A DNA stretch of 5,467 nt, taken from assembly GCA_031581485.1 (NCBI GenBank), contig JAVLBA010000113.1, positions 1 through 5,467 of the forward strand, written 5' to 3'. A model generated the notes under the pieces. That model was given only the letters and a program-made list of their open reading frames with translations. It made no database searches and was not told where the DNA came from. Source of the DNA: BM506 sp031581485. GTDB lineage: Bacteria > Desulfobacterota > Desulfobulbia > Desulfobulbales > SURF-16. This document shows, one piece after another, positions 1 to 5,467 of the stretch; the stretch's first letter is position 1, and each line of letters opens with the position of its first letter. The position numbers were made by a program, and so were the translations under genes.

Positions 1-61
1 CCGCGCTTCGCTCGCAATGACGGATTAAAGCAGGTTCAAGGTGCAAGATGCAAGGTTCAAG
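1..61. repeat. Partial copy of a tandem repeat unit (period about 188 bp)
   Basis: Positions 1-61 align without gaps to 189-249 with four mismatches (at 24, 43, 48 and 57). The first 22 bases are identical to the right arm of the palindromic element at 114-210, so the window opens inside a second, truncated copy of that element. After the arm both copies continue with a G(A/C)TTAAAGCA linker and a run of GGTTCAA-like heptamers. The unit therefore appears to be a composite (palindrome arm, linker, heptamers) duplicated as a block. No gene is supported here: the short open frames across 25-281 on both strands are translations of the repeats. Confidence 0.8.
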
Positions 62-108
62 GTTTTCCTTGCCCCTTGGACCTTGCCCCTTGGACCTGAA
101 CTTTGTCC
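33..108. repeat. Two opposing heptamer repeat tracts
   Basis: Positions 33-60 hold four 7-base units of the GGTTCAA type (GGTTCAA, GGTGCAA, GATGCAA, GGTTCAA). After a short GGTTTT junction, positions 67-94 hold four units in the complementary orientation (CCTTGCC, CCTTGGA, CCTTGCC, CCTTGGA), and degenerate units run on to about 108. TTCAAGG is the reverse complement of CCTTGAA, so the two tracts can fold on each other. The tract stops five bases before the palindromic element. The function is unknown; such short tandem heptamers in intergenic DNA are usually treated as slippage-prone simple repeats. Confidence 0.8.
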
Positions 109-113
109 CTTTA

Positions 114-210
114 CGTCACTGCGAGGAGCGGAGCGACGCGGCAGTCCAGAGGTTTTTGACTCAGGGGCTACCGCTATTTCCTGGATTGCCGCGCTTCGCT
201 CGCAATGACG
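114..210. repeat. MITE-like palindromic repeat element (HCEERSD type)
   Basis: Imperfect terminal inverted repeats bound a 97-bp element. The left arm is 114-149 and the right arm is 181-210. When the right arm is reverse-complemented, its outer 12 bases (CGTCATTGCGAG) and inner 12 bases (GCGGCAATCCAG) each match the left arm with one difference. The arms differ mainly by a 12- versus 6-base middle piece, and a 31-bp spacer separates them. The element reads through as HCEERSDAAVQ on the plus strand and RHCERSAAIQ on the minus strand, a signature of a widely dispersed intergenic palindrome that is often mis-annotated as small proteins. No transposase is encoded, so any mobility would be in trans. 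No clear target-site duplication is visible. Confidence 0.8.
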
Positions 211-220
211 GCTTAAAGCA

Positions 221-384
221 GGTTCAAGGTTCAAGGTGCAAGGTGCAAGAAAAATCCCATCACCCTTTGCTTTTCCCTTGAACCTTGTCCCTTGGCTCTG
301 AACCTTGCTCCCTCACGCCTCACGCCTCACTCTTTACCCCCCCCTTGAACCTTGAACCTTGCAACTTGAACCTTGAACCTTGGC
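221..384. repeat. Second pair of opposing heptamer tracts with a CCTCACG variant block
   Basis: Positions 221-248 contain four GGTTCAA/GGTGCAA units. From 276 the complementary orientation appears: CCTTGAA, CCTTGTC and CCTTGGC (276-296), then CCTTGCT (303-309). A different heptamer, CCTCAC(G/T), occurs three times at 311-331. A C-rich run (337-344) leads into six consecutive units at 343-384 (CCTTGAA twice, CCTTGCA, ACTTGAA, CCTTGAA, CCTTGGC). The seven-base period is kept even where the unit sequence changes. The tract ends 19 bases before the A-run of the nifJ terminator. No gene, promoter or RNA is supported in it. Confidence 0.8.
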
Positions 385-402
385 AGTTTCTTGATGAAGC
401 AT

Positions 403-448
403 AAAAAAAAAGGGGCGCTGTGGAAATTTCCACAGCGCCCCTTTTTTT
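403..448 (-). terminator. Rho-independent terminator of nifJ (potentially bidirectional)
   Basis: Positions 412-441 form a perfect 30-base palindrome: GGGGCGCTGTGGAAA followed directly by its exact reverse complement. In RNA this would fold as a long G+C-rich stem with a small A/U loop. It is flanked by nine A (403-411) and seven T (442-448), so it has a U-tract for transcription in either direction. It begins 33 bases after the nifJ stop codon, so it should end the minus-strand transcript. It would also block plus-strand transcription from the repeat region into the antisense of nifJ. Confidence 0.95.
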
Positions 449-474
449 GGTTTAACGAGTAACTACTTTACTTC

Positions 475-3400
475 TTACTTCTCCGGCTCAAGGGCGGCAG
501 CCCGACCCTTGAGGAACTTCCACGACTTGTCCACGTCTTTCTGGGACAGCGCCATGAGCTCATCGGCATGGGCGGGATTCATCATCTTCAGCATACGGTA
601 ACGATTCTCCGTCAGGGCGTATTCCTCGAATTTGATGGTGGGCTCTTTGGAGTCGATAAGCAGGGGGTTCTGGCCTGCATCTTCCAGCTCCGGGTTGTAG
701 CGGTAGAGCGGCCAGTGACCACAGTCAACCGCCATCTTCTGCTGCTGCAGACCCTTGGTCATGTTGATGCCGTGGTTGATGCAGTGGGAATAGGCGATGA
801 TCAGGGAAGGTCCGTCATAGGCCTCTGCCTCGGCAATGGCCTTGACCACCTGAGCCGGGTTGGCACCCATGTTCACCTTGGCCACATAGACGTTGCCGTA
901 GGTGGAGAAGATCATGCCGATATCCTTCTTGGGCATCTTCTTGCCGCCGGCCGCAAACTGGGCCGTGGCAGCACGGGGGGTGGATTTGGACATCTGGCCG
1001 CCGGTGTTGGAGTAGACCTCGGTATCCAGGATCATGACGTTGACGTTCTCGCCGGAGGCCAGAACGTGGTCAAGACCACCGTAGCCGATATCATAGGCCC
1101 AGCCGTCACCGCCGAAGATCCATACGGATTTCTTAACCAGGTAATCGGCAACCCCGAGCAGACGCTTGGCAATGACGTTGTCCTTGCCCTCAAGTTTCTC
1201 CTTGAGCTTGGCCACCCGGCCGCGCTGATCCTCGATTTCCTGCTGGCTCTTCTGGGGGGCGTTGACGATCTCGTCCACCATCTTCTGGGTGAGCAGCCTG
1301 GCCTCAACAGCCTTGGGAAGCAGCTCGAGGGCCTGGGAGGAAAGCTTGCTTACCGACGCCCGCATACCGAGACCAAACTCAGCGTTATCTTCGAACAGGG
1401 AGTTGGCCCAGGCCGGTCCACGACCATCCTCACGCTTGCAGTAAGGGGTGGTGGGCAGGTTGCCGCCGTAGATGGAGGAACAACCGGTGGCGTTGGCGAT
1501 GAGCATGCGGTCGCCAAACATCTGGGTGACCAGTTTGATGTACGGGGTCTCACCGCAACCGGCACAGGCCCCGGAGAACTCAAAGAGGGGACGCAGGAGC
1601 TGGCTGCCCTTGACTGTGGCGGGATTGATCTCGGTGGGATCGATCTCCGGCAGGCTCAGGAAGTACTTGACGTTCTTCTGCTGGGTCTTGCGGAGCTCTT
1701 CATTGTTGGGAATCATCTGCAGGGCCTTGTTGCCCTTGGTGCCGGGACAGGTGTCCGCGCAGAGGTTGCAGCCGCAGCAATCTTCGGTAAATACCTGGAT
1801 GGCGAACTGGCGGCCCTTGAAATCCTTACCCACGGCATCCTTGGTCTTGAAGGTCTTGGGAGCGGCGCCCTTGAGGCTTTTTACCACTTTCAGGCGGATG
1901 GCGGCATGGGGACAGACCAAAGAGCAACGGCCGCACTGGATGCAGTTTTCAGGCAGCCACTCAGGGACATTGACCCCGATATTGCGCTTCTCGTACTGGG
2001 TGGTGCCGGTGGGCCAGCTGCCGTCGGCAGGCATCTGGGAGACCTTGATGGAATCGCCTTTGCCTTGGATCATCTTGGCGGTGACGCTGCGTACGAACTC
2101 AGGGGCATCGACAGGCACCGTCTCGGGCAGGCTGTGGCCTTTGGCTGTCTTGCCGATCTTGACCTCAACGATGTTCTTGATGGCGCCGTCCACGGCGGCA
2201 TAGTTCATCTCCACAACCTTGTCGCCCTTCTTGCCGTAGGTCTTCTTGATGGCGTTCTTGATGGCGTCAATGGCCTCCTGCTGGGTGAGGATGCCGGAGA
2301 TCAGGAAGAAGGCGGTCTGCATGATCATGTTGATGCGGGCACCAAGACCAAGGGCCTGGCCCAGGGCGATGGCATCAATAATATAGAATTTGGCATTCTT
2401 GGCGATCAGGCCGGCCTGTACCGTGTTGGGCAGATGTTTCCAGATGCTTTTGGCGTCATGGGTGGTGGTGAGCAGAAAGGTGCCCCCTTCTTCCAGGTTG
2501 CTGATCATGTCATACTGATCCAGGAAGGTGGGATTATGGCAGGCAATAAAGTTGGCCTTTTTGATCAGGTAGGGAGCGACCACGGGGTTCTTGCCAAAAC
2601 GCAGATGCGAGGTGGTCATGGAACCTGATTTCTTGGAGTCGTAGACAAAGTAGCCCTGGGCCGCGTTGTCTGTCTCGGTACCGATGATCTTGATGGTGTT
2701 CTTGTTGGCGCCGACAGTACCGTCTGAGCCGAGACCGTAGAACATGGCCCGGTAGACATCCTTGCCTTCGATGTTGAAGTTCTCGTCGTAGTTGAGGCTT
2801 GAGAAGGTGACATCGTCGTTGGGACCAACGCAGAAATGGTTTTTGGGAGCCATGCCCGCCATATTGTCAAAAATGGCCTTGACCATGGCAGGGGTGAACT
2901 CGGCAGAACCGAGGCCGTAGCGGCCGGAAAGGATAATGGGTCTGGCAGCAGAGGCATTGGCCTCATTGGCCTCGCCCACTGCGCAGCGGATGTCCAGGTA
3001 GAGGGGCTCGCCGGCACTTCCCGGCTCTTTGGTCCGGTCGAGAACGGTGAGACGCTTGACTGTGGAAGGCAGAGCATTAACCATGGCCTTGCTGTCAAAG
3101 GGACGGAACAGGCGGACAATAACCAGACCAAGCTTGGCACCCTGGCCGGCCAGGTAGTCGATGGTGGCGGCTACGGTCTCACAACCGGAACCCATCATGA
3201 CAATGACGTCGGTGGCATCTGGGGAACCATGGTAGTCAAAGAGGTTGTATTTGCGACCGGTGAGGTCGGCAAACTTATCCATGGTATCCTGCATAAGAGC
3301 GGGGATGGCGTTGTAATACTTGTTCACGGTCTCGCGACCCGTGAAGTAGACGTCCGGGTTCTGGGCCGTGCCCCGGATGGAAGGGCGATCCGGGGTCAGG

Positions 3401-4020
3401 GCGCGCCGGCGATGGGCAATGACCATATCCTCATCAATCATGGCCGCCATATCATCGTTATTGAGCTGCTCGACCTTCTGGATCTCATGGGAGGTGCGGA
3501 AGCCGTCAAAGAAATGCATGAAGGGGACGCGGGAGGCCAGAGAGGCCTGGGTGGAGATCAGGGCCATGTCCTGGCATTCCTGAACATTCTTGGAGCAGAG
3601 CATGCCCCAGCCGGTCTGGCGGGCGGCCATGACATCACTGTGATCGCCAAAAATGGAGAGACCCTGGCAGGCAATGGAACGTGCCGTAACATGGAATACA
3701 GTGGGGGTGAGCTCACCGGCGATCTTGTACATATTGGGGATCATCAACAACAGACCCTGGGACGCGGTGAAGGTGGTACAGAGTGAGCCGGTGGCCAGAG
3801 AGCCGTGCAGGGAACCGGCAACGCCGCCTTCTGACTGCATCTGGGTAACCGCAGGGATGGATCCCCAGATATTCTCCTGCAGGCCGGTGGCCTTGGCGTC
3901 AGCCTCGGCAGCCATGGAAGAAGAGGGGGTAATGGGATAAATTGTAATGACCTCGCTGGTCGCATAGGCAACATGGGTACATGCCTGATTACCATCGATG
4001 GTTACCATTTTCCTGGACAT
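475..4020 (-). CDS. nifJ: Pyruvate:ferredoxin (flavodoxin) oxidoreductase, single-chain
   Basis: This 1181-residue cytoplasmic enzyme reversibly converts pyruvate, CoA and oxidised ferredoxin or flavodoxin to acetyl-CoA, CO2 and reduced carrier. The N-terminal pyrimidine-binding domain has YPITPSS (28-34), MQSE with the TPP-activating Glu64, and TAR (112-114). The middle domains include RLFRPF (303-308) and GLGSDGTVGANK (429-440). A two-cluster ferredoxin domain carries C693/C696/C699/C703 and C748/C751/C754/C758. The C-terminal TPP domain has GDGWAYDIG (971-979), YSNTGGQ (1003-1009) and the proximal-cluster cysteines C819, C822, C847 and C1080, so all three [4Fe-4S] clusters and the TPP site look intact. 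By family knowledge it resembles the Desulfovibrio africanus enzyme but stops at LEPEK, without that protein's C-terminal extension of about 60 residues. A charged, helix-prone insert lies at about 921-955. The ATG at 4020 is chosen because AAGGAG lies five bases upstream. A strong terminator follows the stop. 'por' is an equally used name. Confidence 0.98.
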   Translation of the reverse strand: MSRKMVTIDGNQACTHVAYATSEVITIYPITPSSSMAAEADAKATGLQENIWGSIPAVTQMQSEGGVAGSLHGSLATGSLCTTFTASQGLLLMIPNMYKIAGELTPTVFHVTARSIACQGLSIFGDHSDVMAARQTGWGMLCSKNVQECQDMALISTQASLASRVPFMHFFDGFRTSHEIQKVEQLNNDDMAAMIDEDMVIAHRRRALTPDRPSIRGTAQNPDVYFTGRETVNKYYNAIPALMQDTMDKFADLTGRKYNLFDYHGSPDATDVIVMMGSGCETVAATIDYLAGQGAKLGLVIVRLFRPFDSKAMVNALPSTVKRLTVLDRTKEPGSAGEPLYLDIRCAVGEANEANASAARPIILSGRYGLGSAEFTPAMVKAIFDNMAGMAPKNHFCVGPNDDVTFSSLNYDENFNIEGKDVYRAMFYGLGSDGTVGANKNTIKIIGTETDNAAQGYFVYDSKKSGSMTTSHLRFGKNPVVAPYLIKKANFIACHNPTFLDQYDMISNLEEGGTFLLTTTHDAKSIWKHLPNTVQAGLIAKNAKFYIIDAIALGQALGLGARINMIMQTAFFLISGILTQQEAIDAIKNAIKKTYGKKGDKVVEMNYAAVDGAIKNIVEVKIGKTAKGHSLPETVPVDAPEFVRSVTAKMIQGKGDSIKVSQMPADGSWPTGTTQYEKRNIGVNVPEWLPENCIQCGRCSLVCPHAAIRLKVVKSLKGAAPKTFKTKDAVGKDFKGRQFAIQVFTEDCCGCNLCADTCPGTKGNKALQMIPNNEELRKTQQKNVKYFLSLPEIDPTEINPATVKGSQLLRPLFEFSGACAGCGETPYIKLVTQMFGDRMLIANATGCSSIYGGNLPTTPYCKREDGRGPAWANSLFEDNAEFGLGMRASVSKLSSQALELLPKAVEARLLTQKMVDEIVNAPQKSQQEIEDQRGRVAKLKEKLEGKDNVIAKRLLGVADYLVKKSVWIFGGDGWAYDIGYGGLDHVLASGENVNVMILDTEVYSNTGGQMSKSTPRAATAQFAAGGKKMPKKDIGMIFSTYGNVYVAKVNMGANPAQVVKAIAEAEAYDGPSLIIAYSHCINHGINMTKGLQQQKMAVDCGHWPLYRYNPELEDAGQNPLLIDSKEPTIKFEEYALTENRYRMLKMMNPAHADELMALSQKDVDKSWKFLKGRAAALEPEK

Positions 4021-4025
4021 AGCTA

Positions 4026-4033
4026 CTCCTTTT
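4026..4033 (-). promoter_or_regulatory. Shine-Dalgarno site of nifJ
   Basis: On the minus strand AAAAGGAG ends five bases before the ATG at 4020 (spacer TAGCT). This is a near-consensus ribosome binding site and it fixes the start at the first methionine rather than at Met5. Confidence 0.9.
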
Positions 4034-4078
4034 GTTGTGTTTGGATAACGGGTTAATGGATATAAAGAAATTCTTAAG

Positions 4079-4106
4079 CCGTAAAGAACCCCACGGGTAT
4101 TTACGG
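4079..4106. promoter_or_regulatory. Hairpin or operator-like dyad upstream of nifJ
   Basis: The plus strand reads CCGTAAA (4079-4085), then GA, ACCC (4088-4091), CAC, GGGT (4095-4098), A, TTTACGG (4100-4106). This gives perfect 7-bp outer arms and 4-bp inner arms around a 3-base loop. There is no T-run after it on either strand, so it is not a terminator. It lies 59-86 bases upstream of the nifJ start, a plausible place for a repressor or activator site or a leader hairpin. It does not match the Rex (TTGTGA-N6-TCACAA) or FNR (TTGAT-N4-ATCAA) consensus. Confidence 0.45.
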
Positions 4107-4259
4107 AGTCTTGGCATAAAAAAACCAGCGGAAAGGCCAGTTGTTGACGTGAAACCTTGAAAAAATAACCTAGTTTTGGAAATTGCGCTACTCTTTCGTG
4201 GCTTTTTTGGCTGAAAGGGTCATTTTTATCCCTGATAGAGGGGCGTTTTCTATGGGTTT

Positions 4260-5222
4260 TTATTTAATGATCAGTTCCGGCGGGTTGAGCAGGACCTTGG
4301 AGTCGGGGGGGATGGCCTTGGTAAGCCAGACATTGCCGCCCACCACGGAATTTTTGCCAATGACGGTGGCGCCGCCCAGGATGGTGGTGCCGGCATAGAC
4401 GGTGACGTTATCCTCCAGGGTGGGATGGCGTTTGCTCTGGCGGTCCAGATTGCCGGCTTCATCATGCTTCAAGGAGAGGGCGCCCAGGGTGACGCCCTGG
4501 TATATTTTCACCTGGTTGCCGATATGACAGGTCTGGCCGATAACGACGCCGGTGCCGTGATCAATGAAAAAGGAGTTGCCGATCTCGGCCCCCGGGTGGA
4601 TATCGATGCCGGTTAAGGAGTGGGCATGTTCCGTCATGATCCTGGGCAGGATGGGGACCTCCAGTTCATAGAGACGGTGGGCGATACGGTAGACCATGAT
4701 GGCCATGATGCCGGGATAGCAGAAGATGATCTCATCATAACTGCTGACAGCAGGATCCCCGGCATAGGCGGCCCGCACGTCTGTGGCCAGGACCTGCCGG
4801 AGAGTGGCCAGGGACTTGACAAAGGCGAAGGCCTTTTCTTTGCCCTGTTTCTCACAATGCTGGCACGACTTCTGGTGCCGGACGCATTCATGACGGATGG
4901 CATGGGTGATCTCTGTGGTCAGCCGGTCATAGAGGCCGGAGACCTCCAGGCCTATTCGGTATTCAAGGTTGATTTGATCGGTGTCCTGGTGCCTGAAGTA
5001 ACCGGGGAAAAGAAGGTCCTGGCAGCGCTCCAGCAGATCAATGGCCTTCTCCCTGGAGGGCAGAGGATCGGCATTGATATGCTCGAAGCTGTCTCTTGTA
5101 AAGCAGCTATGTACCAGTTCCTCAACAATTTGAGGAAGTCGGGCCCGGAACTCACAGGTTGCGGCCCGTTCGTCGGTGCATTCATCTTTGCTGTTGACGG
5201 GGGTGCTGTATTTGATCTTCAT
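4260..5222 (-). CDS. cysE: Serine O-acetyltransferase, EpsC-like long form
   Basis: This 320-residue cytoplasmic enzyme transfers acetyl from acetyl-CoA to L-serine, giving O-acetylserine for cysteine synthase. An alpha-helical N-terminal region (about 25-200) carries GDP (155-157), matching the family's serine-contacting Asp. The C-terminal left-handed beta-helix (about 205-305) has hexapeptide repeats, DIHPGA (207-212), FIDHGTG (219-225; predicted Asp221 and catalytic His222), KIYQGVTLGAL (239-249) and KRHP (264-267). By comparison with E. coli CysE as remembered, the catalytic set is complete. The C-terminus is PPELIIK and lacks the terminal Ile used by E. coli CysE to dock into CysK. A Cys/His-rich stretch lies at 111-123 (H111, C113, H116, C120, H122, C123). 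The ATG at 5222 is preferred because GAGGT precedes it by four bases. The frame stays open upstream to a TTG at 5288 and ATGs at 5270 and 5258, none with a good ribosome site. The symbol epsC could also be used. Confidence 0.93.
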   Translation of the reverse strand: MKIKYSTPVNSKDECTDERAATCEFRARLPQIVEELVHSCFTRDSFEHINADPLPSREKAIDLLERCQDLLFPGYFRHQDTDQINLEYRIGLEVSGLYDRLTTEITHAIRHECVRHQKSCQHCEKQGKEKAFAFVKSLATLRQVLATDVRAAYAGDPAVSSYDEIIFCYPGIMAIMVYRIAHRLYELEVPILPRIMTEHAHSLTGIDIHPGAEIGNSFFIDHGTGVVIGQTCHIGNQVKIYQGVTLGALSLKHDEAGNLDRQSKRHPTLEDNVTVYAGTTILGGATVIGKNSVVGGNVWLTKAIPPDSKVLLNPPELIIK

Positions 5223-5226
5223 GGCG

Positions 5227-5231
5227 ACCTC
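5227..5231 (-). promoter_or_regulatory. Shine-Dalgarno site deciding the acetyltransferase start
   Basis: On the minus strand GAGGT lies four bases before the ATG at 5222 and matches the anti-Shine-Dalgarno core. The competing in-frame starts (TTG 5288, ATG 5270, ATG 5258) have at best an isolated AGG. This makes the 320-residue form more likely than a 342-residue one. Confidence 0.6.
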
Positions 5232-5334
5232 AATGTCGAGAAAATAATCTTGCTGCATGATGATACGCATCTCTGCCTGAAAAGACAAGAAGGGCGGCTT
5301 TCCCTGCCGTCCTTGCCGCGCCGAAGATGAGCTG

Positions 5335-5359
5335 CGCCAGGACCTTCCTTGCCCTGGCG
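5335..5359. repeat. Imperfect hairpin in the acetyltransferase leader
   Basis: CGCCAGG (5335-5341) is the exact reverse complement of CCTGGCG (5353-5359), separated by an 11-base loop. An outer GCTGC (5331-5335) can also pair with GCAGC (5369-5373), at the cost of a bulge. No T-run follows on either strand, so it is not an intrinsic terminator. It sits more than 110 bases upstream of the likely start codon. It could be a leader structure, or part of the repeat that follows it. Confidence 0.5.
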
Positions 5360-5380
5360 ATGCCGGGTGCAGCCAAGGCC

Positions 5381-5467
5381 CTAACAGCCTGTTGAAAAAC
5401 TACTGCGCTCGAAGGTCTCTCTTCGTTCGCTATCTGCTGATGCGGCGTCAAAATTCGGCTCAGGTAA
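5381..5467. repeat. Probable dispersed palindromic repeat, truncated by the window end
   Basis: The block begins with CTAACAGCCTGTTGAAAAAC (5381-5400), which contains the small palindrome AACAG-C-CTGTT (5383-5393). It continues with a hairpin at 5405-5430 (GCG, CT, CGAAG, six-base loop, CTTCG, TT, CGC). The motif CTGTTGAAAAA is, from memory, typical of the ends of intergenic inverted repeats in Desulfobacterota and related genomes, but this was not checked. If so, the matching arm GTTTTTCAACAGG should lie just past 5467. A 73-codon minus-strand frame (5230-5451) crosses it, but it is not supported as a gene. Confidence 0.4.

Larger units (their letters stand above)
4021..4259. other. Intergenic region between serine acetyltransferase and nifJ
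   Basis: This 239-bp A+T-rich gap separates two co-oriented genes. No hairpin followed by a U-run is visible on the minus strand after the acetyltransferase stop, so read-through is possible. A promoter for nifJ probably lies here, but only a weak candidate is visible: TATATC at 4064-4059 as a -10 box, with TTTACG overlapping the dyad at 4079-4106 as a poor -35 at a short 15-base spacing. No sigma-54 GG-N10-GC element was found. A T7 run (minus strand, about 4118-4124) is not preceded by a stable stem. Confidence 0.6.

Noticed and set aside
33..60. GGTTCAA units resemble the T-loop of tRNAs
   Set aside because: The motif is tandem at exact 7-base spacing, with no acceptor stem, D-arm or anticodon arm around it.
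25..281. Small open frames of 69 and 77 codons on both strands
   Set aside because: Their translations (RHCERSAAIQ, HCEERSDAAVQ) come from the palindromic repeat and the heptamers; this is a known source of spurious gene calls.
568..2628. 686-codon open frame on the plus strand, antisense to nifJ
   Set aside because: It lies wholly inside nifJ, whose family motifs are unmistakable. The antisense translation is low-complexity, Gly/Leu/Asp/His-rich, with no recognisable domain, as expected when G/C-ending codons of a real gene keep the opposite strand free of stops.
2836..3786. 316-codon open frame on the plus strand, antisense to nifJ
   Set aside because: Same shadow effect; no ribosome site or family signature, and the opposite strand encodes the conserved TPP-binding and middle domains.
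4145..4172. Plus-strand TTGACG with a downstream TAACCT as a promoter
   Set aside because: The -10 matches only three of six consensus bases and no gene lies downstream on that strand.
4230..4242. Small hairpin CCCT-GATAG-AGGG after the acetyltransferase stop
   Set aside because: The stem is only four base pairs and there is no U-run in the minus-strand transcript, so it is not a credible terminator.
4620..5330. 236-codon open frame antisense to the acetyltransferase
   Set aside because: It overlaps a clearly recognised enzyme and has no domain features of its own.
5230..5451. 73-codon minus-strand open frame upstream of the acetyltransferase
   Set aside because: It starts inside a repeat, has no convincing ribosome site, runs over a hairpin and overlaps the possible N-terminal extension of the acetyltransferase; no family resemblance.

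Overview
The window carries two complete protein-coding genes, both on the minus strand, between repeat-rich non-coding flanks. The larger gene (475-4020) encodes a full-length single-chain pyruvate:ferredoxin (flavodoxin) oxidoreductase. The second (4260-5222, upstream of it in transcription order) encodes an EpsC/CysE-type serine O-acetyltransferase. Nothing in the window is a tRNA, rRNA, CRISPR array, transposase or phage gene.

The organism is most likely a strictly anaerobic, Desulfobacterota-like bacterium (sulfate reducer, sulfur disproportionator or relative). This is inferred from the close resemblance, recalled from memory, of the oxidoreductase to the Desulfovibrio africanus enzyme, from the long EpsC-type acetyltransferase, and from the style of the intergenic repeats (HCEERSD-type palindromes and GGTTCAA heptamers). 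No database search was possible, so the taxonomic call is tentative.

Layout. 1-384: gene-free repeat region with heptamer tracts in opposing orientations, a MITE-like palindromic element (114-210), and a tandem duplication of about 188 bp period. 403-448: a strong Rho-independent terminator with a perfect 30-bp palindrome, closing the oxidoreductase gene. 475-4020: nifJ/por. 4021-4259: 239-bp intergenic region with a good Shine-Dalgarno, a hairpin or operator-like dyad and only a weak promoter candidate. 4260-5222: serine acetyltransferase. 5223-5467: non-coding leader with an imperfect hairpin and, at the window edge, what looks like the beginning of another dispersed repeat.

Functionally the two enzymes meet at acetyl-CoA: the oxidoreductase interconverts pyruvate and acetyl-CoA with low-potential electrons, and the acetyltransferase spends acetyl-CoA to make O-acetylserine for cysteine synthesis. 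Cysteine in turn supplies sulfur for Fe-S clusters, three of which sit in the oxidoreductase. Whether they are co-transcribed is unresolved, because no convincing terminator lies between them. The coding content is ordinary; the repeat architecture at both ends is the most unusual part of the window.
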